Below are positions 47,592 through 56,329 of a stretch of DNA of 64,000 bases, one piece after another. Both the position numbers and the translations under genes were made by a program. A model generated the notes under the pieces. That model was not told the DNA's origin. It saw nothing but the letters and a program-made list of their open reading frames with translations, and did no database searches. Every line of letters starts with the position of its first letter. Position 1 is the stretch's first letter. The DNA comes from Caenibius tardaugens NBRC 16725 (lineage in GTDB: Bacteria; Pseudomonadota; Alphaproteobacteria; Sphingomonadales; Sphingomonadaceae), in contig NZ_CP034179.1 of NCBI RefSeq assembly GCF_003860345.1, positions 2,030,001 through 2,094,000 on the forward strand, read 5' to 3'.

Positions 47592-48721
47592 GCGGTGCGG
47601 CAGCGCGCCAGAGCGCATCGGAGATTGTCGCAGCGCCGCACAAGGCCGAACTGCGTGCCCTGACGGGTATTCGCGGTCTGGCGGCATGGTTTGTCGTGCT
47701 TTACCACGCGCGGCTGCTGCTGACGGATATGATGCCGGAATGGTGCATCGCCGTGTTCGCCAAGGGCTATCTGGCGGTCGACTTCTTCTTCATGCTGTCC
47801 GGCTTCGTGATTGCCTACAATTACAACGGCAAATTCCTGCGGCAGGGACCGGCGATTACAGGCGCGTTCCTGTGGCGGCGATTGGCGCGGATCTGGCCGC
47901 TGCATGCGGCGATCCTGGCGGCAATGGTGGTGTTTGTCGCGCTGTTGGCCGCTACGGGCCGCGATTATTCGGGCTATCCGCTGGCCGAACTGCCGCTGCA
48001 TATCCTGCTGATGCAGAACTGGGGTTTCACCCATGATCTGACATGGAATCACCCGGCATGGTCGATCAGTACGGAACTGGGGGCCTACCTGATGTTCCCG
48101 TTGCTGGCGCTGGTGGTGCGGTGGGAACGGTTTGGCAATCCCGCGCTGTTTCTGGCGATGACAGCCCTGTTGGCGACTTTGTATCTGTGTTTCCGGTTCA
48201 CCGGAGGGGATGTTCTGGGCGCCGATATCGCCCGGCTGGGGCTGGTGCGATGCCTGATTGAATTTGCTGTCGGCACTGTGCTGTGTGTCCTGTGGCAGCG
48301 CTGGCGGGGCAGGCCCGGCGCTGCGCTGGCGGCAGGGGTGCTGGCCCTGGCGATCCTGGTGGGCGGGTTCCTGACCGGGCTGCCGGAAACGGGTTTTGTT
48401 CCTGCCGGGATGGCGGTTGCCCTACTGGCCCTTGCGCTGGATCGGGGCGGCATCAGCCGGTTCTTGGCAAGCCGGGTGCCGCATTGGCTGGGCGAGATAA
48501 GCTATTCGACCTATCTGGCTCATTTCTTCCTGTTGATCCTGTTCAAGATCGCGTTCGTGGATGCCTCGTTACAAATGGGCGCGGCGCAACTGGCAGCCTA
48601 TCTGCTGCTGGTGCTGATCGCGTCGGCAGTGCTGTACCATGGCGTTGAACTGCCAGCGCAGCGATGGCTGAACGACCGCATGCCCGCGCGCTTGCGCGCA
48701 CGGGTTGCGGTTACCGAATAG
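47588..48721 (+). CDS. Acyltransferase family 3 membrane protein (OafA-like)
   Basis: Integral membrane O-acyltransferase of 377 residues and about 10 helices. It begins ELRALTGIRGLAAWFVVLYH, with the family Arg and His, and includes FFMLSGFVIAYNYN. Such enzymes acetylate surface glycans. The start is GTG at 47588, overlapping the ligase stop by GTGA, so it probably modifies the same exosortase A-associated glycan. Convergent with phaZ. Confidence 0.87.
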   Translation: MSGAAARQSASEIVAAPHKAELRALTGIRGLAAWFVVLYHARLLLTDMMPEWCIAVFAKGYLAVDFFFMLSGFVIAYNYNGKFLRQGPAITGAFLWRRLARIWPLHAAILAAMVVFVALLAATGRDYSGYPLAELPLHILLMQNWGFTHDLTWNHPAWSISTELGAYLMFPLLALVVRWERFGNPALFLAMTALLATLYLCFRFTGGDVLGADIARLGLVRCLIEFAVGTVLCVLWQRWRGRPGAALAAGVLALAILVGGFLTGLPETGFVPAGMAVALLALALDRGGISRFLASRVPHWLGEISYSTYLAHFFLLILFKIAFVDASLQMGAAQLAAYLLLVLIASAVLYHGVELPAQRWLNDRMPARLRARVAVTE

Positions 48722-48747
48722 CGATTGCTGGCCCGGTTTGCGGCCCG

Positions 48748-49992
48748 TCAGGCGACGGCTTTTAACGTCCGCTGCGCGTTGGCGTGCATCCAGTCTTCCA
48801 CGATCGGCGCGATCTGGTTGCGCCAGCGGCTGCCATTGAAGATACCGTAATGGCCGACTTTCGGGGCCATGTGATATTTCTTCTTCGCCTCGGGCAGATT
48901 GACCGAAAGATCGATTGCCGCCTTGGTCTGGCCAAGGCCAGAGATATCGTCCCGTTCCCCTTCGACGGCGAGGATCGCGGTATCGGTGATCTTGCCCAGA
49001 TCGACCTTGCGCCCGCGATGCAGCAGTTCGCCCTTGGGCAAGGAATGCTTCTGGAAAACGTGCTCGACCGTCTGCAGATAGAATTCGGCGGTCATGTCGC
49101 AAACCGAACGGTATTCGTCGTAGAAATTCTTGGTGGCGTTCGCGCTTTCCCCATCGCCGATGACGAGGTGTTTGAACATCTCGTAATGGCTCATCAGGTG
49201 ATTGCCGAGATTCATCGACATGAAGCTCGCCAGCTGCATGAACCCGGGATAGACTTTGCGTCCGGCCCCGGCGTACTGCATCGGCACCGTGGCGATCACA
49301 TTGTTGCGGAACCAGGCAAGCGGCCGTTCCGTGGCCAGCGTGTTCACTGTGGTCGGCGAAGCGCGTGTGTCGATCGGGCCGCCCATCATGGTCAGGCTGG
49401 CCGGGCGGCAGGGGTTCTTGTCTTCACCCATGATCGCGGTCGCAGCCAGTGCCGGGACCGACGGCTGGCAAACGGCCATCATATGTGTGCCCGGGCCAAT
49501 GAATTCGAGGAAATCGACGACGTAATCGATATAATCGTCGAGATCGAAGCGCCCTTCGGACAGCGGAACGATCCGCGCATCCGCCCAGTCGGTAATATAG
49601 ACTTCAGCCCGTTCGAGCATGCGTTCGACCGTGCCGCGCAGCAGCGTGGCGTAATGGCCGCTCATTGGCGCGACAATCAGGAGTTTCGGCGCCCTGTCCG
49701 GCAGCCCGCTATGGCGGAAGCGGATCAGAGATCCGAACGGACGGGTGTAAACGATCGATTCCGTAACCGGATGCGCAACACCATCGACGCTGACCTGTTC
49801 AATCCCGAAGCTCGGTTTGCCGCGCGGTGCGGTCGCATGGGCGAAAACCTCTAGCGCCGAAGCGGCGACTGGACCTAGCCCTATGTAACCGAAGGGATTT
49901 CTTGGGTTGGACAGCGCTTCGGCCCAAATGGATGCCACGGCGCTGGCGCCATTGAGATATGCGGTTTGCAATTCGTGGATGTTGTAGAGCAA
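48748..49992 (-). CDS. phaZ: Intracellular polyhydroxyalkanoate depolymerase
   Basis: Degrades stored PHA granules, 414 residues. It opens LYNIHELQTAYL and has the lipase-like elbow VCQPSVPA (cysteine as likely nucleophile in this family), VEGERDDISG for the catalytic Asp, and KVGHYGIFNGSRWR for the His. The start is TTG at 49992 with GGAGAG just upstream; no in-frame ATG is near, so the first residue is inferred. It is divergent from an ABC exporter across a 115-base gap that contains a PhaR-like site. Confidence 0.92.
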   Translation of the reverse strand: MLYNIHELQTAYLNGASAVASIWAEALSNPRNPFGYIGLGPVAASALEVFAHATAPRGKPSFGIEQVSVDGVAHPVTESIVYTRPFGSLIRFRHSGLPDRAPKLLIVAPMSGHYATLLRGTVERMLERAEVYITDWADARIVPLSEGRFDLDDYIDYVVDFLEFIGPGTHMMAVCQPSVPALAATAIMGEDKNPCRPASLTMMGGPIDTRASPTTVNTLATERPLAWFRNNVIATVPMQYAGAGRKVYPGFMQLASFMSMNLGNHLMSHYEMFKHLVIGDGESANATKNFYDEYRSVCDMTAEFYLQTVEHVFQKHSLPKGELLHRGRKVDLGKITDTAILAVEGERDDISGLGQTKAAIDLSVNLPEAKKKYHMAPKVGHYGIFNGSRWRNQIAPIVEDWMHANAQRTLKAVA

Positions 49993-50044
49993 TGGCGCTC
50001 TCCTGCATGTCGTGATCGACCTCGTTGGCTGCATCCTGCATCCA

Positions 50045-50080
50045 TTTTTGCAGTGTTGCAATGCAGCAAAATGCAATTTT
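50045..50080. promoter_or_regulatory. Candidate PhaR operator
   Basis: A TGC/GCA-rich, AT-flanked stretch in the phaZ promoter. The minus strand reads TTGCTGCATTGCAACACTGC, close in style to the CTGC-N3/4-GCAG sites bound by the PHA regulator PhaR. It lies about 60 bases upstream of the phaZ start and between divergent genes. Confidence 0.5.
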
Positions 50081-50106
50081 CCCACCGCTGTTACATTTTT
50101 CGGACA

Positions 50107-52044
50107 ATGCGGCCGGTGATCCCCGCGCTTAGGGCGTTGCGTAACGCGCGCGGTGGGCCTACGGCGCAATCGATGGTTTCCGCGCAAAACCCGCCCAGTT
50201 CTTCTCGCCGTGGGCTGTTTGCCCGCAACCGGCGCCATTCCGACGTAGCCGTTCCCGAAACGGATGAATCCGGCGCGGTAGAGCCTGCGGCTGCAAACAA
50301 TCTCGGCCCTCTCAAAATGGTGTGGCAGGCGGCGCTGGGCTATCCGGGCAAGCTCGCACTGGCGGCGTTGGCCCTGTGTATCACGGCGGCGGCGACACTG
50401 GCGATCCCGTCCGGTTTTCGGCTGATTATCGATCGCGGCTTCGGCAGTGGCGGCGATGCACAGGATGTCGGACGCTGGTTTCAGTATTTGCTGGTGATTG
50501 TGGTCGTGCTGGCGATCGGCACGGCCTTGCGGTTCTATTTCGTGTCGTGGCTGGGCGAACGGGTGGTTGCTGATATCCGGTTGAAGGTGCAGGCCAACCT
50601 CCTGCGTCAGGCGCCGGGTTTCTTCGAGGAAAACAGCCCGAGCGAGATCGCCTCGCGCATGACGGCGGACACCACGCTGATCGAACAGGTGGTGGGAACC
50701 ACAGTTTCGGTCGCCCTGCGCAATCTGATTATAGCGATCGGCGGCACAGCCTATCTGTTCGTGCTCTTGCCCAGACTGGCGGCGGGGCTGTTGATCCTGA
50801 TTCCGCTGGTGGTTGTGCCCTTGCGCCTGTTCGGCCGACGCCTGCGATCGGTGTCGCGGACCAGTCAGGATCGGGTTGCCGATATCGGCGCCACCATATC
50901 GGAAACGCTGGGGGCGATGAAGATCGTCCAGGCCTTCAATCAGGAAGCGCGGGAAAGCGCGCGCTTTGCAGGCGCGGTGGAACAGACTTTCGCGACGGCC
51001 CGGCGGCGCATCCTGATCCGCGCAATCATGACCGCGATCATCATCGTTATGGTGTTTGGCGCGATCACGCTGCTGATGTGGCGCGGCGCGATCGGGGTTG
51101 CCGAAGGGACGATCACCGGCGGGACAATCGCGGCGTTCGTGATTACCGGCGGGCTGGTGGCCGGGGCGTTTGGCGCCCTGACGGAAGTGTATGGCGATTT
51201 GTTGCGCGGCGCGGGGGCGGCCAGCCGGTTGAGCGAACTGTTGCACACCAAACCGGAAATCACCGCGCCTGCACGTCCGCAGGAACTGCCCGAGCCGCCG
51301 CGCGGCGGACTGGCGTTCCAGAATGTCTCGTTCCGTTATCCCACCCGGCTGGAAACTGCCGCATTGCGCGATTTCTCGCTGGTGGTGGAGCCGGGGGAAA
51401 CCGTTGCTATCGTGGGGCCGTCAGGGGCAGGGAAATCCACGATCTTCCAACTGGCGGAGCGTTTCTACGATCCCCAATCGGGTACGGTGCGGCTGGACGG
51501 TGTGCCATTGGTCAGCGCCGATCCCGCCGAAATCCGTCGTCGGATCGCCTATGTTCCGCAGGAAGGTGTGTTGTTTGCCGCCAATGCGCGCGACAATCTG
51601 CGTTATGGCAACTGGGCGGCGAGCGACGAGGATATCTGGGAAGCGGCGCATGCCGCCAATGCGGAAGCCTTCCTCAAGGCTCTGCCGCAGGGGCTCGATA
51701 CTTTCCTTGGGGAAGGGGGCGCACGGCTCTCCGGTGGCCAGCGCCAGCGTATCGCCATTGCCCGCGCCCTGCTGCGCGATGCGCCGATCCTGTTGCTGGA
51801 CGAAGCGACAAGCGCGCTGGACGCGGAAAGCGAACGGTTGGTGCAGCAGGCGCTCGAACGGCTCATGCGTGATCGTACCACGCTGGTCATCGCCCATCGC
51901 CTGGCCACAGTGCGCGCGGCGGACCGGATCGTGGTGATGGATGGCGGGCAGATTGTCGAACAGGGCCGCCATGGCGAACTGATCGCGGCGGGCGGGCTTT
52001 ACGCGCGTCTGGCCAGCCTGCAGTTTCAGGATAATGCCGCGTGA
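50107..52044 (+). CDS. ABC exporter, permease and ATPase fused (MsbA-related)
   Basis: Half-transporter of 645 residues: a membrane domain of six helices (about 85-370) then an ATPase domain with Walker A GPSGAGKST, signature LSGGQ and Walker B ILLLDEATSALD. It belongs to the MsbA-related lipid-flippase-like group, so it probably exports lipid or glycolipid. The first 65 residues are polar and non-conserved. ATG 50107 or 50173 could be the start; neither has a good Shine-Dalgarno, and I list the longer form. It is divergent from phaZ. Confidence 0.85.
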   Translation: MRPVIPALRALRNARGGPTAQSMVSAQNPPSSSRRGLFARNRRHSDVAVPETDESGAVEPAAANNLGPLKMVWQAALGYPGKLALAALALCITAAATLAIPSGFRLIIDRGFGSGGDAQDVGRWFQYLLVIVVVLAIGTALRFYFVSWLGERVVADIRLKVQANLLRQAPGFFEENSPSEIASRMTADTTLIEQVVGTTVSVALRNLIIAIGGTAYLFVLLPRLAAGLLILIPLVVVPLRLFGRRLRSVSRTSQDRVADIGATISETLGAMKIVQAFNQEARESARFAGAVEQTFATARRRILIRAIMTAIIIVMVFGAITLLMWRGAIGVAEGTITGGTIAAFVITGGLVAGAFGALTEVYGDLLRGAGAASRLSELLHTKPEITAPARPQELPEPPRGGLAFQNVSFRYPTRLETAALRDFSLVVEPGETVAIVGPSGAGKSTIFQLAERFYDPQSGTVRLDGVPLVSADPAEIRRRIAYVPQEGVLFAANARDNLRYGNWAASDEDIWEAAHAANAEAFLKALPQGLDTFLGEGGARLSGGQRQRIAIARALLRDAPILLLDEATSALDAESERLVQQALERLMRDRTTLVIAHRLATVRAADRIVVMDGGQIVEQGRHGELIAAGGLYARLASLQFQDNAA

Positions 52045-52093
52045 TGCGCGTGCATTGTGCGGAACTTCATTTATCGTTCAGTATTGTATCTCG

Positions 52094-54259
52094 ATGAAAG
52101 CCGTCATCATGACCCAGAAATCGCTCCTCGGGGCCTGCTGTGCCGCCGTCGCCCTTTCGCTTGTACCCGCTGTCGCCATGGCGCAGGATCAGTCTGCGCC
52201 CGCCAAAGTTGCGGCCAGCAAGCCGGACGAAGCGCCAAAGATGACTTTCGGGACCTGGGGCGTCGATCTGACGCAACTCGATCCCGCGATCCGGCCGGGC
52301 AATGATTTCTTCGGCTATGTGAATGCGAAATGGATCGCCAACAACCCGATCCCCGCGGAATTCAGCCGCTATGGCGCCTTCACCATGCTGGGCGAGAAAT
52401 CCCAGCACGATGTTCGTGCGCTGGTCGATGCGCTGGTGGCGAAGAAGCACAAGCCCGGATCGCTGGAGCAGCGGATCGTCGATTCCTATCGTTCCTATCT
52501 CGATCAGGATGCGATCGATGCGGCGGGGCTTGCACCGGCACAACCCTATCTGACGCGGATCTATGGGGCGGACAGCCTGGCAAAACTCGCCGATCTGTTC
52601 GGCCGGCCCGGCTTCCCGTCGCCGATCGGCGCCTGGCTCGAAGTCGATGACAAGAAGCCCGACAGCTACATTATTGGAATCGGTGCGGGCGGCATGGGCC
52701 TGCCCGATCGCGATTATTACCTGAAAACAGATGCCAAATCGCGCGAGATTCAGGAAAAATACCGGGCCTTTCTGTCGTTCCTGCTGGGCAAGGCAGGTTA
52801 TCCTGATCCCGATGCGGCGGCTGCGTCCGTTTATGCGCTGGAATACAAATTTGCCGAATTGAGCTGGGATCGCGCCGTTTCGCGCAATCGCGATCTGACC
52901 TATCACAAGATCAGCCGCGCCGAACTGGATGGCTATGCCGCCGGTTTCCCGCTGCAGGCGATGTTGGATGCGGCCGGGATCGGGGCAGTGCAGCAGTTCG
53001 ACGTGCCGCAACTTCCCCCGACGAAGGAGGAACAGGCGCGGCTGGGGCTGGATGCCGAAACCATGGCCAAGATTGGCGGCGGATTTCCGGCGATGCTCAA
53101 GCTGTTGCCCGAAACGCCGCTGGCGACCTTGAAGGCGTGGATGGCGGCCCGTTTCCTTGCGGGTAACGCCGACGTTCTGCCGCGCGATATCGACAAGGCC
53201 TCGTTCGAATTTTACGGCAAGACCCTGCGCGGTCAGGAAGAACAGCGCCCGCGCTGGAAACGCGCGATCGATACAGTCGAAGGGCAACTGGGCGAAGCTC
53301 TGGGGCAGGAATATGTTGCCCGCTATTTCCCGCCTGAAAACAAGACCGCGATGAACGATCTGGTCGGTAATCTGCGCAAGGCGCTGGCGCAAAGCCTTGC
53401 CGATAACGACTGGATGAGCGCGGCGACCAAGAAGGAAGCCGGGACAAAGCTGGATCAGTTCACAACCAAAATCGGCTATCCCGACAAGTTCAAGACTTAT
53501 GAAGGTCTGGCGATCGTACCGGGTAAACCGCTGGAGAACGGTGTGGCCGCCGGGGCGTGGAGCTGGAAGGAAGACCTGGCCAAGCTGGGCGGCCCGGTCG
53601 ATCGCAGCGAATGGTTCATGCTGCCGCAGACGGTCAACGCCTATTACAATCCCTCGGTCAACGAAATCGTCTTCCCGGCCGCGATCCTGCAACCGCCGTT
53701 TTTCAATATCTCGGCTGACCCGGCGGTGAACTATGGTGCGATTGGCGCGGTGATCGGCCACGAAATCGGGCATGGTTTTGACGATCAGGGGGCCAAGTCG
53801 GATGGCACCGGCATGTTGCGCGACTGGTGGACCGAGAAAGATCTCGCGGCATTCAAGACGCTGGGGGACAAGCTGGACAAGCAGTATTCGGCTTATTGCC
53901 CGCTGGATGACGGCAAGACCTGCGTGAACGGCCGGCTCACGCTGGGCGAGAACATCGGCGATCTTGGCGGGCTCAGCCTGGCGTATCGCGCCTATCGCAT
54001 GTCGCTGGGCGGCAAGGATGCGCCGGTGATCGATGGCCTGACCGGCGATCAGCGTTTCTTCCTCGCCTGGGCGCAGGTGTGGCGTTCGACCAGCCGCCCC
54101 GATGCCTTGCGCCAGCAGCTGGTCACCGATCCGCATTCGCCCGAACAGTTCCGGGTTAACGGGATCGTCCGGAATATGGATGCGTGGTACAAGGCGTTCA
54201 ACATTCAGCCGACGGACAAGCTCTATCTCCCGCCTGAACAGCGCGTCCACATTTGGTGA
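52094..54259 (+). CDS. M13-family metallopeptidase
   Basis: Neprilysin-like zinc endopeptidase of 721 residues with a signal peptide (cleavage near VAMA|QDQ). The zinc motif HEIGH starts at His556 within VIGHEIGHGFDDQG, the third ligand Glu lies in ENIGDLGG, and the substrate-binding NAYY motif is VNAYYNP. It should degrade peptides in the periplasm. ATG 52094 or 52109 (MTQKSLL) both give a signal peptide; the second fits a shorter leader. It follows the ABC exporter by 49 bases. Confidence 0.93.
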   Translation: MKAVIMTQKSLLGACCAAVALSLVPAVAMAQDQSAPAKVAASKPDEAPKMTFGTWGVDLTQLDPAIRPGNDFFGYVNAKWIANNPIPAEFSRYGAFTMLGEKSQHDVRALVDALVAKKHKPGSLEQRIVDSYRSYLDQDAIDAAGLAPAQPYLTRIYGADSLAKLADLFGRPGFPSPIGAWLEVDDKKPDSYIIGIGAGGMGLPDRDYYLKTDAKSREIQEKYRAFLSFLLGKAGYPDPDAAAASVYALEYKFAELSWDRAVSRNRDLTYHKISRAELDGYAAGFPLQAMLDAAGIGAVQQFDVPQLPPTKEEQARLGLDAETMAKIGGGFPAMLKLLPETPLATLKAWMAARFLAGNADVLPRDIDKASFEFYGKTLRGQEEQRPRWKRAIDTVEGQLGEALGQEYVARYFPPENKTAMNDLVGNLRKALAQSLADNDWMSAATKKEAGTKLDQFTTKIGYPDKFKTYEGLAIVPGKPLENGVAAGAWSWKEDLAKLGGPVDRSEWFMLPQTVNAYYNPSVNEIVFPAAILQPPFFNISADPAVNYGAIGAVIGHEIGHGFDDQGAKSDGTGMLRDWWTEKDLAAFKTLGDKLDKQYSAYCPLDDGKTCVNGRLTLGENIGDLGGLSLAYRAYRMSLGGKDAPVIDGLTGDQRFFLAWAQVWRSTSRPDALRQQLVTDPHSPEQFRVNGIVRNMDAWYKAFNIQPTDKLYLPPEQRVHIW

Positions 54260-54261
54260 TT

Positions 54262-54277
54262 TGCCGCCGATCCGGCA
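54262..54277 (+). terminator. Weak hairpin before T-rich tract
   Basis: TGCCG and CGGCA form a 5-bp stem around CCGATC just after the M13 peptidase stop, followed by a T-rich stretch. The short stem makes it a weak terminator candidate. Confidence 0.35.
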
Positions 54278-54312
54278 TCATCGTTCTTTCCCCTTTTATT
54301 TGCGGCTGATCC

Positions 54313-55122
54313 ATGGACCCGACGCTTACCGCTATCCTGCTTGGCATCGTTGAAGGGCTGACCGAATTCATTCCGGTCTCCTCCACCGGGCACCTTATCC
54401 TTGCCACCGAACTGTTCGGCTATGACGCGAACCAGTGGGCGATGTTCAACGTAGTGATCCAGCTGGGCGCGATTCTGGCGGTGGTCGTGCAATACTGGGG
54501 CACATTCTGGCGGGCCGGTATCGGGGTTCTGCGGCTCGAAGCACGCGGGCTGGCGTTTCTTCGCAATATCCTTCTGGCGTTCCTGCCCTCTGCCGTGCTC
54601 GGCCTCGCACTGAAGGACTATATCGATATCATGCTGGGCAGCCCGTCTGTCGTGGCGTGGGCGCTGATCGTGGGCGGTATTGCGATCCTCGGCATCGAAA
54701 AGGTGGCGAAAAGCGGCCCCTATCAGGAAGTGGCCGATCTGCCCGCACGGCAGGCGCTGGGTGTGGGCTTTGCGCAATGCTGCGCGATGATCCCCGGGGT
54801 CAGCCGTTCAGGCGCGACGATCATGGGCGCGCTGGCTATGGGCATCAATCGCAAGACCGCTGCGGAATTTTCGTTCTTCCTTGCCGTTCCGACCATGATC
54901 GGGGCGTCGACGCTGGAATTTATCGACAAGGGCGATCAGCTGACAGGCGGCGGGCATGTAGGCTGGAGCGAACTGGGCATCGGCTTCGTGGTGTCGTTCT
55001 TCGTCGCTCTGGCCGTAATCCGGATGTTTGTCGCTTATGTCAGTCGTTCGGGCTTTGCTCCCTTCGCCTGGTATCGCATTGTGATCGGCATTTTCGCAGT
55101 GGCGTGGCTGGCGTTGCGCTAA
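54313..55122 (+). CDS. uppP: Undecaprenyl-diphosphatase
   Basis: Inner-membrane phosphatase that regenerates undecaprenyl phosphate for peptidoglycan and glycan synthesis, 269 residues and eight helices. The two catalytic motifs are present: EFIPVSSTGHLILA and PGVSRSGATI. Length and order match UppP/BacA, which also confers bacitracin tolerance. It starts 53 bases after the M13 gene. Confidence 0.97.
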   Translation: MDPTLTAILLGIVEGLTEFIPVSSTGHLILATELFGYDANQWAMFNVVIQLGAILAVVVQYWGTFWRAGIGVLRLEARGLAFLRNILLAFLPSAVLGLALKDYIDIMLGSPSVVAWALIVGGIAILGIEKVAKSGPYQEVADLPARQALGVGFAQCCAMIPGVSRSGATIMGALAMGINRKTAAEFSFFLAVPTMIGASTLEFIDKGDQLTGGGHVGWSELGIGFVVSFFVALAVIRMFVAYVSRSGFAPFAWYRIVIGIFAVAWLALR

Positions 55123-55149
55123 ACCGATGGACAGCGGCGGTGTAGGGTT

Positions 55150-55174
55150 GGAACCATTGTATTCGTGAAGCTTT
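55150..55174 (+). promoter_or_regulatory. Possible EcfG-type promoter of the GlsB-like gene
   Basis: GGAAC (55150-55154), a 16-base spacer, then CTTT (55171-55174). The -35 is a perfect match to the alphaproteobacterial EcfG consensus; the -10 has one mismatch from CGTT. If used, it would start the transcript inside the leader hairpin listed at 55155-55202. Confidence 0.4.
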
Positions 55175-55202
55175 TCCTTTTCTGGAAGGAACGAATGCAA
55201 TG
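55155..55202 (+). promoter_or_regulatory. Hairpin hiding the ribosome-binding site and start of the GlsB-like gene
   Basis: As RNA, CATTGTATTCGT pairs with ACGAATGCAATG, twelve pairs including one G-U, and the right arm contains the ATG. Inside, TTTTCC pairs with GGAAGG (two G-U), which is the Shine-Dalgarno. The whole start site could be closed, in the manner of a fourU-type RNA thermometer. Confidence 0.5.
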
Positions 55203-55475
55203 TTTGTGGCGGTGCTGCTCTTGATTGTCTCTGGCGTTGCGCTCGGTTGGCTGGCGTCGCTCGTTTTGCAGATTGAGGATACCTACGGGATCACATCCAA
55301 TCTGGCCGTTGGCGCAATCGGCGCTGTGGTCGGCGGTATGGTGATTTTCCCGCTATTGGGCGGGAATAGCCCCCTCGCGGGAATCTACGGTCTGGGGACG
55401 CTGCTGGTGTCGTTTGTGACGGCAACAGGTGCCCTGACGGTGTTTCACGTCGCCAACCGTACTGCTATTCATTAA
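55200..55475 (+). CDS. GlsB/YeaQ/YmgE-family membrane protein
   Basis: Small integral membrane protein of 91 residues with three helices (about 2-23, 32-55, 60-82), in the transglycosylase-associated (GlsB/YeaQ) family, seen in the pattern GWLASLVLQIEDTYG and GAIGAVVGGMVIF. Family members are usually stress-induced; function is unclear. ATG 55200 follows GGAAGGA. Its leader may form a structured hairpin, and a possible EcfG promoter overlaps it, both suggesting stress control. Single gene after uppP. Confidence 0.82.
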   Translation: MFVAVLLLIVSGVALGWLASLVLQIEDTYGITSNLAVGAIGAVVGGMVIFPLLGGNSPLAGIYGLGTLLVSFVTATGALTVFHVANRTAIH

Positions 55476-55507
55476 GGCAAGCGCCGGACTGCAACGCCGG
55501 ATCGCGC

Positions 55508-55732
55508 CTAACCTGCCGGTTTGCTGGCTTCAGGCAAGGTGGGCGCGCTGGTCGCGCCGGGTGTCGGTGCCGCGTCTGGACGGCGCTGTTCGATCATTTC
55601 CGCGGCTTCATCCAGCGCGCGGGCTTCACCCACTGTGACACCGCCCGGACCGGGATCGTTATCGGCTTCGCCGCAGCTGGCGAGCAGCCCGGCGGCCAGG
55701 GCAACGATGGCGAGGTGATAGGGGCGCAACAT
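55508..55732 (-). CDS. Small lipoprotein
   Basis: Protein of 74 residues with a lipoprotein signal ending LLASC (Cys20), followed by an acidic, proline-rich tail (ARALDEAAEMIEQRR and PTPGATSAPT). It resembles the many small alphaproteobacterial lipoproteins with an alpha-helical EAREALDEAA-like segment, but no defined family. It is the second of two tandem lipoprotein genes. Start at 55732 sets the signal; an upstream in-frame ATG is not used. Confidence 0.6.
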   Translation of the reverse strand: MLRPYHLAIVALAAGLLASCGEADNDPGPGGVTVGEARALDEAAEMIEQRRPDAAPTPGATSAPTLPEASKPAG

Positions 55733-55820
55733 GTGTTTCCTGCCGATCACAAAAGCCCGCGCCGGAAATTCCGGGCACGGGTAAAAAAGGCCGTCGCGTG
55801 AGCTGGCCCCTTGTTGGGTG

Positions 55821-55850
55821 CCGGCATCAGGCCTCACGGCCTGATGCCGG
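55821..55850 (-). terminator. Strong 13-bp hairpin between the two lipoprotein genes
   Basis: CCGGCATCAGGCC and GGCCTGATGCCGG are exact complements around TCAC, 8 bases after the alanine-rich lipoprotein stop. There is no T-run. It is probably the terminator of the upstream gene. Confidence 0.7.
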
Positions 55851-55858
55851 ACAGTGCA

Positions 55859-56170
55859 TCAGTTCGCAGCAGCGGCGGCGGCATCCGCAGCGGCGGCAGC
55901 AGCAGCGGCGCCAGCGGCGTCAGCGGCATCGCCTTCGGCCGTCTTGGCTGCATCGTCCGCTTTCTTTTCAGCGTCTGCGGCTGGGGTTGCTGCATCGGTT
56001 GCGGCATTCGCGTCGGCAGCCGGTTCGGCAACGTTTTCGGTGATGGCTTCGTCAGCCGGCATTTCCACCGTGTCGGCCTGCGCGTTTTCAGAAGCATTGT
56101 CCGAGCTGCCGCATGCCGTCAGCGCGAGCGCAGAAGCGGAAGCGAGAGCGGCAAAGACGATCTTTTTCAT
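55859..56170 (-). CDS. Alanine-rich lipoprotein
   Basis: Protein of 103 residues with a lipoprotein signal (LTAC, Cys20) and then a low-complexity Ala/Asp/Glu tail, ending in an almost pure alanine run. It could form a single long helix (Lpp-like or linker-like). Low complexity prevents family assignment. It is followed by a strong hairpin and the second lipoprotein gene. The promoter side contains the small inverted repeat TTGACAGTCAA at 56187-56197. Confidence 0.6.
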   Translation of the reverse strand: MKKIVFAALASASALALTACGSSDNASENAQADTVEMPADEAITENVAEPAADANAATDAATPAADAEKKADDAAKTAEGDAADAAGAAAAAAAADAAAAAAN

Positions 56171-56309
56171 GAGTATCCCTCTATATTGACAGTCAAGGGC
56201 CGCATCCCGGCGGCACGGCGCGCGATTCTAGAGCAGCGATGCCAGTCACGCAAACCCAATCGCGCAAACCCGTCGCCATGATCAGTTCCAGGCCAAAACG
56301 CGCTTGAAT

Positions 56310-56329
56310 ATATAAAGATATGTTTATAT
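56310..56329. promoter_or_regulatory. Candidate operator of the methionine operon
   Basis: ATATAAAGATATGTTTATAT is a 20-base near-perfect palindrome: arms ATATAAA and TTTATAT, with one mismatch pair (G/G at positions 8 and 13). It overlaps the first possible ATG of the regulator gene, so binding would block its own transcription. The pattern recalls SahR-type sites reported before methionine genes in proteobacteria. Confidence 0.65.

Noticed and set aside
55859-56000. Alanine-codon repeats as a tandem DNA repeat
   Set aside because: The repetition is explained by the low-complexity Ala-rich tail of a lipoprotein; units are not exact.
56200-56327. Possible SAM or SAH riboswitch before the methionine operon
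   Set aside because: No conserved riboswitch core was seen, and the palindrome plus ArsR-type first gene explain control better.
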